From Sapria himalayana (taxonomy: Eukaryota > Streptophyta > Magnoliopsida > Malpighiales > Rafflesiaceae), in contig JAREIK010001723.1 in the NCBI GenBank assembly GCA_029783825.1, positions 1,065,371 through 1,129,370 of the forward strand: a stretch of 64,000 bases of DNA, given 5' to 3'. Positions 13,081-25,141 of this stretch are shown here, one piece after another (the stretch's first letter is position 1; each line of letters opens with the position of its first letter). The notes beneath the pieces were generated by a model that had not been told where the DNA came from, searched no databases, and saw only the letters and a list, made by a program, of their open reading frames with translations. The position numbers and the translations under genes were made by a program.

Positions 13081-13550
13081 GTATGAGCTTTCATCTTTAT
13101 TTTATTTAGAGAGAAATTTTGAACAAAATAAGTATAATTAAAAATAATAAGTGGAAGGTAAAAAAGTTTTTTACTTAAATACAAAAATTGATATGTGATA
13201 CAATATGAGAATACACAAGATGATATTTGATTGATTAAGAAGTTGATATATAATATATTTTTTCTTCAAAAATACCAATAAATATTTTTATGTAGGTAAA
13301 AATGTTTTTTACTTGAAGGTATGAGCTTTCATCTTTATTTTATTTAGAGAGATATTTTGAATAAAATAAGTATAATTAAAAATATTATGTGGAAGATAAA
13401 AAATATTCTTAAATATAAAAATTGATATGAGATACAATATGAGAGAACATAAAATAATATTTGATTGATTAAAAAGTTAATAGATAATATTATTTTTTTC
13501 CAAAAATATTAATAAATACTTTTATATAGTTAAAATATTGTAATCATTTT
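13081..13550. repeat. 238-bp tandem duplication
   Basis: Two head-to-tail copies, starting at 13081 and 13319, each beginning GTATGAGCTTTCATC and running through a GATATTTGATTGATTAA-like block. The copies differ by scattered substitutions and small gaps. No open frame is conserved between them. Confidence 0.85.
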
Positions 13551-14215
13551 AATTAAATATTAGTTCTTTCTCTTGTATATTATTTTTTGTGCGTGTGTAC
13601 CAATACAAGTTGTCTTGTGAATTATCACATGCTCTTCAATGAAATAAGAAAAATTATGAGAAATATATTTTAAAATATAATTATTTTAAAATATTTTTGT
13701 ATCACAACTATATTATATTTTTATTTTTTCATAAAATTTAATAAAAATAAATAAAATTTAAGATTTTTTTTTAAAAATAGATAATTATGCATATGTAATA
13801 TAATTTTTAATAAAGATAATAAAATACCTTAAATAATCTTATAAGGTTTTTCAACATCTGATTGAATTAGATTAAACGAACTTTTTTTGATGTGTTAGAT
13901 AGGAAGCATTATATATTTTTTTTCTTAATTGATATATCTTGCAGTAAATGTAAGTCGTATCCTTTATGTATGACTTTAGAATCTTTTGCTTATTCATCCA
14001 TAACCAAGCATCTATAGGGGTTCTTGTGGGTAGATAAAAACATGTATAATCTATCTTACATAATTCATAGAAAAATCATAGGCATGATTCATTGATCATA
14101 CGTGGCTTTCTCCCTCTTAAAGCAGCCCTACCAATTATCTCACTGCCATAATATTGAGAATTATCTATAGTATTTTGATTAATTATTCTAACTTTGCTCA
14201 ATGTAGACATAGTTA
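13551..14215. other. AT-rich intergenic or intronic sequence
   Basis: No coding region, RNA gene or repeat boundary was recognised here. Confidence 0.4.
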
Positions 14216-14228
14216 TAGTAGAGGTATT

Positions 14229-14600
14229 AATTAGACTGGGTGGTTTGAGCATAGCTCATGGCATGGTTCAGAATCATGCATGTTCTTGGATTGTGTTGGC
14301 TTGAGGCACGACTCATATCGTATTGGGCTAGTGTGATCCGTGTCTCATGTCGGGCCATGCATTACCTGCGTGTCTGGCTCGTGGCAAAAATCTAGCTTGG
14401 TGACCCGAGACCATGCATGTGTAGATGTGTCAATTGGGTTTGGCAGCTCTAGCATCAATGTGCCTAATCTCGGATCGTGTCAGCCTAAGGCATGACTCAT
14501 GCCGTTCTTAACTAATTTGAGCCATGTGTTGTTCTGGGCTAGGAATAACTCACATGCCTGACCCTTTGACAACATCCATCATGTCACAGACTTAGGCTTT
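14229..14600. mobile_element. GC-rich hAT-like non-autonomous remnants
   Basis: Two degenerate terminal-repeat-like starts are visible, TAGAGGTATTAATTAG near 14229 and TAGATGTGTCAATTGGG near 14430. GC-rich words (GGCATGACTCATG, GTGTCGGCCTGAG-like) follow. A possible right end lies near 14565-14580 (CTTTGACAACATCCA). The target duplications are not convincing. Probably two overlapping or nested decayed elements. Confidence 0.45.
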
Positions 14601-15181
14601 CTACTAAGCTCCCATGTGACACTTAGACAACTTGTCTCTTAGTTATTGCTAAGTTAGTATTTCAATTGCCTTGCTTGTTAAGCTTGATTTCATCCAATAG
14701 CTTGGAAACAAAAAGAACTTGAAAGAATACTTGAAAGGAATAAAATTATTAATTAAAGAAAAATTCTTTGCAAATTTTGGTGTTTTGTAAATGAGGCCAC
14801 ATCTTCCTTGTATATACATTATGGAAGTATCTAAAATTTTTGAAAGTTTTTAACAAGTTTAGAGAAATCTAGAATATTCTACCATGTACACATATTTACA
14901 AGAGGTATTTAGTTAGGATAATTTTTTTTCTATATTCTTATATACAAGTGTGATATTCTTTGGAATCATCTAGAATTTTTCGTATTCTTCTAACAAAAGG
15001 AGAGATTTTCTAGGAGTGAGGGTGTGTCATTCTCCCCCACCAAAGTCATAGATATTCTCGTCGTTTCTCCTGCTTGAAATTGAACGATCTATTTGTGAAA
15101 TTGTCATAAAGTATTTTTTGGCTCCTAACTAGTTTCATTTTTTGGTACTTCATTCCACTTCACTTAGTATTTCGTATAAGG
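14601..15181. other. Sequence next to gypsy remnant, no gene
   Basis: Moderately AT-rich sequence that probably belongs to the 3' part of the gypsy element, which runs on the minus strand. No LTR pair was found. Confidence 0.3.
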
Positions 15182-16360
15182 TTAGAAGTTATTCTTTCTC
15201 AAAACATGATCTGCCGTGATGTAGTCTTTCTCCTTATCATAGAATGTCATCATTGCTGTTGGTGGTCTTGTAGAATTTTCTTGACATGGAAGATATGATA
15301 AATTTTTAGCCTTGGTGGTAATTATCTTATAGGACATCTTATCAATCCGTCCTAGTATTGGAAATGAGCTTTCATACTTCCTCAAAAGTTCTTTGTACAC
15401 TTTTTGAAAGTACTCAAATTGTTGTTGTATGAACTTGACAAGTACTAAGTTTTTGACCTGGAATTTTGCACATTTCTTTTTCTTGTCAGCCAACTTTTTT
15501 TTTTCTTAGTAGTTTTCTCTAAGTATGAGTGCATTGTGTTAGTCTACTCATGCTATTCCTTAGTCAATTTGTAGGATGCTGGACTCTTTCCAATTTATCT
15601 CTTGGCTAGGGTATGAGAAGTCATCGGTTGTTGTTTAATGACTATCTTGAATATATTCTTTTTGGTTGCTTCACTTCTCTGTAGATTGTAGGAGAATTAA
15701 GCAATATCTAGAAACATAGCCCAGTTAGTTTGATTATCACTCACAAAATGCCTCAAGTATAGCTCCAATAGTGCATTCATTCGTTCTGTCTTCCCTTCTG
15801 TTTGAGGGTGAAAACTGATAGTGACGTGAAGCTCTGTGCCCACGAGCTTGAAGAATTTCGTCCAAATTTTTTCAGTAAAGTGTGAATCACGATCAATGAT
15901 GTTGAACTTTGATAGCCCCCAATACTTCACCTTGTTCTTGAGGAATAATCTAGTTGTCTCCTACGCCTTGCAATCCTTAGGGGTTGTTATGAAAGTTGCA
16001 TGCTTAGAAAATTGATCTATCATTGCTATGTTAGATCAATATCTTTCAAACTTGGATAGGTCAATGTTGAAGTTCATAGTGATATTCTCCAAAGGCTTTT
16101 TTGCTAAGGATAGTGACTCCAATAATTTCCTGGGCTGATGTTTTGTTTTGTTGGCACACAATACAAGTTCTCACATAAGTCTTTACATTATCTTTTATCT
16201 GTGGCCAATAATAGATATGCTTTAGTAGTGATTTTGTGCGTTGTTGCTCTGGATGTTTAGCCTATTTGGACCCGTGATACTTTGATGAGATTCTCTCTAA
16301 TATTTTCTTACTTAGGCACATGGAGTTGCTTCCTCTTTGTGTAGAGTAGATTATATTCTA
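15182..16360 (-). pseudogene. Ty3/gypsy integrase remnant
   Basis: Minus-strand translation gives the end of a gypsy-type pol. Upstream at 16130-16260 is the zinc-binding region with YVRTCIVCQQNKT. The integrase core follows, with the block MKYWGLSKFNIIDRDSHF and then HPQTEGKTERMNALLELYLRH at 15697-15930. The carboxy region at 15182-15493 reads WADKKKKCAKFQVKNLVLVK and FPILGRIDKMSYKI, typical of plant gypsy integrase tails. The D-D-E residues are partly visible. The three parts lie in different frames separated by stops. No reverse transcriptase, gag or LTRs were recognised, so the element is truncated as well as mutated. Confidence 0.85.
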
Positions 16361-18639
16361 CCTAAAATTGTACTATTTTTTTCTCATGAGCCAATGTGAT
16401 GAGACTCTTGGTATGATCTCATTTAATTTTTACTGGGTTTTCTTTAGTGATTTCACACTAAAAGGCCATCTTTTTAAAAGCGGGATACAAGAAAATAAAC
16501 ATCTTCAAATAAATTAGAAATTTGATGTTTCACACATTGCCTCTAAATGCCATGACATCAAAACCAAAGCAAAACATCAATAATTTCAAATTGAAAATTT
16601 GAAACATGCACCACTCTTTAAAAAAATGCACTACTATTACACACTACTACATTGTTCCTGCACTACCTTGCGAACAACTATTGGCATCACCATTGGAACC
16701 ACCATAAGCTCACTAGGCTATTGTAAAACTATTGTCATGTGTCTGCTAATTACTGTTGCATGGTGTGCCATCATGCATATCATTGTATGCTACTCACCTT
16801 GAATCATCGGAACTTTGATACTATATTAAAAACATGTCTTACTTTAAACTTATTTCTAAAAACTATCTTGAAGGAGAATGGACTTAAGTCATATATAAAT
16901 ACCACAATAACCTGAATGTTTTTTGATGTGTGACATTTTTAACTTGCATGAACTTGCATAACATTATATTACACCATGTTTTATATACAATAGAAGATAT
17001 GGTGATGTAATGTGTATACATAATTATTTTTAATAATATTAATATGACTTGTAGATGATCATTTCTTCTAATGTAAAAAATATGATTTATTTATAGTTTA
17101 TATATTTATTTCTCAATCTTGCTAAAAGAAATAAATTACATCCAAAAAAATAAATCTCATACAACTCAATTAATAAAAGTACAAAAAGAAAATTTCATTA
17201 ATACTTACTAATTGGGTTGGGGTAGCCCACATGTTGGGTGCTTCTATCTGTAGTAAAATCTTAAAAAATGTAAATCAAAATACTTTCATCAAGTTGATGC
17301 TTAAATATAAATTTAGAAGGAAAGAAAAGTAAGTTAAAATTTTTTTGAGATCTTTTTGAAAATATATAAAATGCTTAAATATAAAATGTTTGATCAACAT
17401 TAAAAATATATCCTATAACATTGATTTTATTTTGGATATTTTTTATGAGGAAAAAGTAATCTACTGTTTTGTATTCTTTTTGCTCTTAAAATATATAATT
17501 GGATGTTATATGTTTCATTGGCTGATTGTTATAATAGAATTTCATATCAAAAATAAGTGTGTGCCACATCTCAAGAATGTGTATTTTCCAAAGTATCGTG
17601 CAAGTGATTATCACTATTTATTTGAATTTTACTAATGTATTGGAGCTTCAGATTATTTTGTTTTATATTTTCAAAAAATAAGATTATTTCTAAAAAAAAT
17701 ACAAAATTATATCATTAATATTCTCTTGGTACAAGTTAGTGCCCAACTCAAGTTTTTAAAATTTATTAGTCAGAAATGTTCATGATCATTAAAAGAGATG
17801 CCAACTTGAGTTGCAATGAATTTTAACCTATTTTATCTAGATTTAAAGTAAAATTCATAAACTTGATACCATATTTTTGTTATTTATTTTGAAACTTATG
17901 CTCTTAATACACTATACTATGTATTTAATTATAACATAAACCTATGCTTGTTTTATTAATGGGAACAATATTATTTACAAATAACATGCATCTAGGTAAT
18001 TATTTGGTAAATATCTCATCAAATCACTCATAACCAAAATAATGAGATATGAATTTAAAAGTTGATCTTGGAATTAATTTTATAGAGTTTGAAATTTCCC
18101 TTGATATTTTATTTTTCAAGCTCATATTTGTATTTTTTTCATACTTATCTTTAATGATATCAATATTATATATATGCATATCATTTTTAAAAGTATGTAT
18201 TAATTTATTTTTGGCAAACATTGTGATATCATCATAATTATAATCAAATCATATTTATGATATTGGAATATATTATATGAATTCTTGTTCTCTAAATAAA
18301 TTGAATTTGTACATTTTGTTCACATATTTATGATTATGTGATAATCATATATATGATTAATCATAAATTATTACATAAATTGAATTTGTACATTTTTTTG
18401 ATGGTTTTTATATTAAGCTTTTAATAAGTTATTCTTCTTTTATATTTAGCATAAATTTGTTTATCTAAATATTTTTAATTTGAGTTGTATGATCTATTTT
18501 TCATGTATCTAAATCTTGTAAACTATATATCTCTTTAATTTTATTCTCTAGGTGTGATACCTTGATAATTTTAATTTTATTGAGTTTTTTTATATATTCA
18601 TCTTAACATACGTGTGATTATTATGATCATCTTATAACT
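16361..18639. other. AT-rich gene-free stretch
   Basis: Over 2 kb without a supported gene. Small open frames occur (for example 17390-17635 and 18049-18237), but they are very AT-rich and hydrophobic by composition, with no recognised domain. A short block near 17220-17250 resembles 43280-43315 in reverse orientation, suggesting a shared decayed repeat. Confidence 0.4.
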
Positions 18640-18890
18640 TTGATTGTATCAGCATGGTAGGATCGTACCCTTGCCAACATGACAAGGCACGACTCGATTT
18701 GATCCAACATGATTGACATGCTTGATTTATTAAGCCATGCCATTGGGTTGTGCTGGGCTGACATAAAATTTGGTTGTACTGACATGCCATGACATGTAAT
18801 GGGTACCCTTTTCGTCCCGTGTTCGGCAAGACACAATGGAATGTCTGGGCCACCATATTTCAGGCAGTGCCTGCACATCATAACTTTTTT
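18640..18890. mobile_element. GC-rich hAT-like tip remnant
   Basis: A block rich in CATGCC/GGCATG and GTGCTGGGC words, like the tips of the full hAT elements, set in AT-rich surroundings. No clear terminal repeats or target duplication remain. Overlapping minus-strand open frames here are products of base composition. Confidence 0.4.
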
Positions 18891-19009
18891 GTATCACTAA
18901 TTTACTTACAAGTATATCTTTTTTATAATATAAATATCGGTTCGATATTTTTATAATTTTTTTTAATAATCTAAAAATAAGTTCATACTACATATATTCA
19001 TTTATTTTA

Positions 19010-20240
19010 GGGGTATTCAACAAACCTATCAATCTGAAAAACTTAATTGATATGATCCATTTCAACTAAAAAAAAGAAAAAATCAATATAAGTGGGTGAG
19101 TTGTAAGTTGATTTTTTTTCAGCCCGAATCAATTGGATTGGGTTTTGTGTTATAAATTTGAAACCCATTAAAACCCAACCCAACCCATACATAACCCAAT
19201 TTCCCCAACCCCTCTTTTAACTTTGCTTAATGGACATACTAATCATGTCTTTGTCAACTAATACATATTATTTATCTTGTGAATTTGTTTGACATCTAGT
19301 AAATAGTATTTGTCTTGTGAATTTTTGTTAAGTGTATTGTTGTTTGCATTGTCACTTGTCACTTTATGATATAACTTTTGATTTTTGATGACCTTTGCTT
19401 ATCTTTAATTATATATTTTCTTTCACTCTTTTCTTGTTCTTTGACTTCTAATGACTACTTCTTTTTCTATTTAAGATGAATGTCTTATTATTTTTAATTT
19501 TCTATCATGTCTTTTATTAACATGAAAAATTATGATGCATGAAGAAATTGATATTTTTGATATTGTAATATCAAATTTGTGTCTTTATATTTATGCCTAA
19601 TTTTCTATCATATTCTTTATCAAATTTGCTCTTTTTTACCATCTATTTCCACTCTCCAACCCCACTATAATACAAAATCTAATGTAGCTTCTGATTATGA
19701 TGCATGATGAAATTATTTTTTAATTGATTTTGGTGGTAAGCAATCTATGTTTTAATTATATGTATGCCTATATATATATATATGATAATTTGTGGTGTAG
19801 TAATGTCAAATTTCTATTGTAAATTAATATTTTGAAATGATGAAGACTTTAAGCTAGCTTTGGAAGAAAAAATACAATGAGTTGGAAGCATTAAATATAT
19901 TAAATTGAAAGAATTTTTTGAGTTTATTATTTGTAATTTGATTAAACAAGTTTAAATTTAATTTTTTTACTTTAGATTTAATTTGTATTATTTTTTTTAA
20001 GTAATTTAATTTTTCTAGAGAATTTAAAAGTAATAATTGAGCATGTTATAAATTTATATTTGGGTATAACTCTAATTGGACGATTAATTTAATAATTTTA
20101 ATAATTAAATTTAAGCCCAATTTGATGCCCTATCCAATTACTCAACCTAATCCAACCCAATTTGATTATTGTTTGGATGGGTTGAATTGGGTTGCAACAG
20201 GTTTTGAGTTGGAATGAGTATAAATTCAATCATTTTGTCA
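19010..20240. mobile_element. Possible non-autonomous hAT-like element with GGGTTG ends
   Basis: The left part (19010-19215) contains TTTAGGGGTATTCAAC followed by repeated AACCCAACCC words. The right part (20120-20240) contains CCAACCCAATTTG, GGGTTGAATTGGGTTG and ends near GAGTATAAATTC. The GGGTTGGGTT-type inverted content at both ends around an AT-rich core recalls a different hAT subgroup from the GC-rich ones here. No transposase coding or firm target duplication was found. Confidence 0.4.
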
Positions 20241-21132
20241 TGCTTAAGTCGATTATTATGTTTCTTTTAACCTGGCCATAGAGGTGTTAAACGGGATTGG
20301 ATTGAGTATGTGCGCAAAAAAATGGGCCAGGCCGCCCATTTTTTTGAGCATGCCATTGCTTTAGTGCCGGGCCAAGCACGGTTTATCAAAGCCAAGCCCG
20401 ACATGGCCCGCTGGCCTGGCGGTAAAAGTGCCGTGCCGGGTCAGGCCCGTACGAGCCTGGTTAAATAAAAAATATTTTTTTTTAAAATTTTAAAGTATTG
20501 TATTATACTTTATATAAAATATATATTATATTATATATAGATAATGTATAAAATATTAAATTTGTAACTTGAAAATTGTTAAAAATTTAATAAATTATAA
20601 AGTTTAAATTTTTTTATTTAAAATTTAATAAATTACAAAGTTTAAAATTTAAATTGGTAACTTAAATTATTAAAAATTTGTAACTTGAAAATATTAATAA
20701 TGTTTAAATTTTTTTATTAATTTTTAATAAATTTAGATTATAATTTGTTAGAATTAAATTATAGAGGTTTAATTTTTAAATAAAAATTTTAAACACAAAA
20801 ATAAATTAAACAAAAAATTTTGTTAAAAAACATTACAAAGTCACAAAAACAAAAGCAAACCAAATATTCAATCGGTCAATAGAGACCGAACCAAAGCAAA
20901 TACAAGTTACAACGTAACGTAAAAAAACGTATAATTAATAAAAAATAAAACATCAAAATCAAAAAGCAAAATAAAGAATAAATCACAAAAATCATCAACT
21001 GTGTCCGTGGTCGTGAGACATCAAGAATCAAAATCAAGTGACAATGACAAATGGAATGTGGCGTGACGTACTGGCGTGACGTGGCACTGATAACTTGTGT
21101 CTGGCAACGGGCAAGGGAAACCGGCAACCACG

Positions 21133-23075
21133 TCAATCGTCAATCGGCATATCATGAGCATTATCAACCGTAACATCAAGTTCACTATCATATTGATCAT
21201 CATCATTAACAATCAACTCATTTACTTTCACAGCGGATGCAATTCCTGTCCCAGCTCCAGCACGATTCTGGATGCTAAACCTTGAATCCTCCCCAATCTT
21301 TCAAACATGCCAAGGTCTCAATAATATTTGGATGTAATTCTGATCTCCTATCCAAAATCACGTCCACTGCAATAGAAAAAGTTGACTCCGATGCTATGCT
21401 CGATATTGGAGGAGTTAGTAGATCCCGTGCTATCCTAGATGGCACAGAAATGTGGACTTATATGATTTTCATTACTGTAATATGATAAGATTTTTAGTAT
21501 CAGAATGTGATAGGATTGAGCAGTAATTATTATCTAAGTACTGAGAAAATTTGCTTCTATGTGATGGTCCACCTCGTCATTTTCTCCCTCGTTAACTAAA
21601 TGAAAAAAATCATTATCTTCGAAGAAGGTATCCATGTCCGTAATCACAATCTCACTACTATTATCATCATACTTGGTATCGTAGTATGTGAAGATATCAG
21701 TTAATTTATCGTGAATGAACCTTTAATGTGGGTCTTTCAGGTTTATGCACAAGGAAATATAAGTCAGAGTGTTATCTATCCCTTCCACCATAACCCTTAA
21801 GGTAAATCCATACATGTAACGAGACAATAAAGAGATAGAATGATGGACCAGTACTTTAAGTACTTTGTTTCTATCTCTGCAACTATATAGCTAAGTATCG
21901 GGTCAGCCCGATACTTCCTAAATATGCTACTAATATTGTATATGCACTGAGTGCAATAAAAGTCTTGGGAGTATAAACCGACGAACACATGTTTCTCGTG
22001 TCATAAAAAAATTTCAAAAATTTTATAAATGAAATTCCTGAAGCCCAGTCAGTGTTGTCAATAATAACTTCGTCACTCTTACTATATATGTAGTCGGATG
22101 TCACGTGTTCATATCCAAAACACGACTTCAATATCAGGTACGTGTAATTCCAACGGTGTACAATCAGGGGAATACACATTCATACCCGCGTGTATAATTA
22201 GATTAATCACATGACACTTGCATCTGACTATTGATGTAGTCAGTGTAATTTTGTGAGGAGTACGAATATATTTTAGTACATTACGTATATTATTCAACGT
22301 ATGAGAACACACCTTCATACTCACTTGTACAATCAGGTTAATCACATGACACATGCATCTGACATGAAAAATTTCTCCTAATGGTACGTTTCTAATATTT
22401 CCTAACAAATATGTTAATCGCTACATCAGGTTAATCATTATTAGATGCGTTATCGAACGTGATACTAAAAATTTTATTTTAAATTTTATATTATCTAAAT
22501 ATTTTCATCATACATTCAAAAATGACCGAGTCATCATAAGGATGAAGAATCTCAGAGAATTCTAAAATTTTTTTACTTTTTGTCCAGTTAGAATCTACAT
22601 AGTGGCTGGTGAGACATGCATAAGATGATTCATTATGAAATGTCCATATATCGGGCATCACGGACGCCACTCCATTATATACCATAAATTTATTAATTAT
22701 TTTTTATTTTTCTAACTTATATAATTTTAGTATGTCATTCCTAGATATGGACCTAGGAATCATACGATAAACAGGCTGAAAATATGTTTGCATGATGTGC
22801 ATTACCCCTAGATCTTCCGAAAATTTGATCAAAAAATTCATTAATATGATAAATATGGCCATGCCTTCCCTACCCAACTCGCTGTCGTATGTGAACGGAG
22901 TAAACTTTGAGATTGAACTGGATCCAGTCTCAAAAAATGCAGTGCTAAGTTGTGTTTGCCTATGATCTAATGCACCATATTTTTTGGCACACAATTTGAC
23001 ATGCCTCTTAAGGTGCCAAGTTCTAAATGAACTCTTAAAAGTTAAATTTATCATACAATATTTGCAATGTGTCAT
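21133..23075 (-). pseudogene. hAT transposase, broken (hAT 2)
   Basis: The frame opens at 23075 with MTHCKYCMINL and HLKRHVKLC, a BED-type zinc finger, and stays open for 123 codons. After a stop come MPDIWTFHNESSYACLTSHY and FECMMKIF (22491-22685), then MLGNIRNVPLGEIFHVRCMC (22408 downward), and NTDWASGISFIKFLKFFYDT (around 22050). The carboxy part near 21300-21480 corresponds to the dimerisation block, and the product would end MPIDD at the stop 21133-21135. Part of 22150-22330 is a local duplication of the HVINLIVQ region. Several frameshifts and stops make it a pseudogene. Confidence 0.85.
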
Positions 23076-23661
23076 TTCTTTTTCCTCACTCCTAATATTT
23101 TTTTATTTTATTATATTAAAATGAGTTCAAACTACAGAAGTCCTCATAGTTTTTTGTTTTTTAGAGGTTTGGTTTGAGACGACTGGATAAATCAAAGTTT
23201 CAGCAGCCTCAGACCTTTGTGTAAGATTTCATTTTCTAAATTTAAATATGTTTCATTAATATTTGTCATTTTTTAGGATTTTTGTCAAACATGAGGTAAA
23301 GCCTAGATGATAAATTTTAGATTTTTGGATTAGAGAGAGTGATTAGAGAGAGAGTAAACAAAAAAACTTAAAATACCTGGTATAGCAGTAAGGTAGATCA
23401 TGTGCATGGTGCACCACAGTATAGTTTAAAATTTCAAATCCGAGTTAAGAGTCCCAAAAATTCCAGCCGAATGACAAAATTCCGTGTCCCGAGAGAGAGA
23501 ATAGTAAGAGTTTTGAGAGATTGAGAATGTGAGATTTGAGAATAAATGTTTATGAAAAACATAAATGTTATAGAGAGTTGAGGGGAATTTTATAGATTAA
23601 ACGGAATAATTTTCTTTTAATAAAAGTATTTTTTATGTTTTTTTAAATTTTTTATTGAATT

Positions 23662-23729
23662 CTAGGGGGCAGAATCATGAGGGCCATCAGATTCTGCCCC
23701 CTAGCCGTTGGAGGTGAAATCCAACGGCT
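23662..23729. repeat. Paired subterminal hairpins of hAT 2
   Basis: The first hairpin has perfect 15-bp arms, 23662-23676 and 23690-23704, with a 13-nt loop. The second has 10-bp arms, 23703-23712 (AGCCGTTGGA) and 23720-23729, with a 7-nt loop. They overlap by two bases at CTAG. An 18-base G run follows at 23754-23771. The same hairpins occur in hAT element 1. Confidence 0.85.
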
Positions 23730-24099
23730 GATTTTCAATTTTTCTTTAATTGTGGGGGGGGGGGGGGGGGGATTCGGGTTGGGTGGGACAGTGGGTCGGG
23801 TCGGATTGGACCCCATGCCCGCATGTTTTCCCTATCCGTCCTTGGCATGGCGATGGGGTGGGGACGTGGGGTGCGGGTCTGTGGGACATGACTTGGGCCG
23901 TGCCACATGCCACCAAACTTGGCACGGGAAATTCCCGGGCCCGTGCTCATGCCTGACCAGCCACGGAAAATTCACGTGCCGTCTCGGCCCGTGAACGGCC
24001 GAATCGTGCCTCGTGCCGGACTTGGCCGGCCCGGCCTGGTTGACACATTTACCTTGCCATCACAATTTATGTACATTCATAATTTATTTTTAATTTTTA

Positions 24100-25141
24100 A
24101 GGTATTGGGATCAAGACTGATTTATGATTGGGAGAACCAAGTTTTGGATTATTTGTTGGAATTTTGTCATCTAAATTTAAATATATATTATTTTTTTAAT
24201 ATTTTAATATTTTTTTTTAGTTTTTAAAATTTAGACTATTTTTAGGATGAGAGAGATTTTTTATTTTAAATTAATATAAAAAAATAATTAAAATAATTAA
24301 TCGTTTATACCTTGCAAAAATTAAAACTTGACTCATATGAATCTAATGTTAAGAAATTACAAATCTACAACTTGTCAATTACAAGACTTTTCTGTCAATA
24401 TAAATTTGAATAACTATTTTATATAAGTATAGGGTTATAATAAATATTTTTTTTTAAAAATACAATAAATAACTTATCGTATTTCAAAGAGCAAAGAGTT
24501 ATGAAATCAAAAGAAAGAAGATTATAATTTGAGTATGAAAAATTATAAATATATTATTATATATATATATATATAATAATTAAAATATTATTTTTTAATA
24601 ATTTTAATAATATTTATTTGAACAAAAATCTAATTGTTGTTTGATTTTCACTCATAACAGTTGGAATGAAATCCAACAGTTGATGTATTATATAATTTTC
24701 AAATTTATAATAATTTATTACTTTACTAACTTGACAATCACGTGTGTAGATTAATTGTCGGTAGTTGGTTATTGCCTTGCAGTAACATTTTTTTAGATGG
24801 GGTAAGTGTCTATCATGCATCTCATTTAATGTAAAATTATTTAAAAATTGGTACATGAGAACCACGCGTATGTTCAATTTTTTTGGGGGTGGTGGCTCGA
24901 ATGGCATGTGCATTGCATGTGTCGGGCAATCATGCTGGTCATATTCAACTGCCCATTATATTTCATGCACTGGCATGCAAGCTGTTTTGTTTCTCCCAAT
25001 ACAACACGGGCCATGTTGTGGCTTGGGCCGTGCATAGGGCAAGCATGATTTCTACCCATGCCATGACGTATCATGCTCGACATGGCTTATTCATTTTGTG
25101 CCGTAAGTTGGGCTTGGGCTTTAGACCAATGGACACCTCTA
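24100..25141 (-). mobile_element. hAT 5' end remnant
   Basis: The right end reads CAATGGACACCTCTA (to 25141), matching the hAT terminal repeat. A GC-rich tip lies at 24880-25130. At 24655-24690 sits ACAGTTGG-ATGAAA-TCCAACAG, a version of the second hairpin of hAT element 2. This is therefore the transposase-upstream part of a minus-oriented hAT. No left end was found, and the transposase itself is absent or unrecognisable. Confidence 0.55.

Larger units (their letters stand above)
20279..24051 (-). mobile_element. hAT element 2, 3.77 kb, full length
   Basis: It begins TAGAGGTGTTAAACGGG and ends GGTTGACACATTTA, imperfect inverted repeats of the same type as hAT element 1. Target duplications are CCTGGCCA (20271-20278) and CCTTGCCA (24052-24059). 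The transposase is on the minus strand. Tips of about 180-300 bp are strongly GC-rich, with repeated GGCC/CCGG words. It keeps all parts: both ends, hairpins, BED finger and dimerisation region. The coding is broken, so it could move only with help from another copy. Confidence 0.92.

Noticed and set aside
17390..17635. An 81-codon hydrophobic open frame, considered as a membrane peptide
   Set aside because: Its residues (Ile, Phe, Tyr, Lys) are those of AT-rich DNA read at random. No conserved partner was seen.
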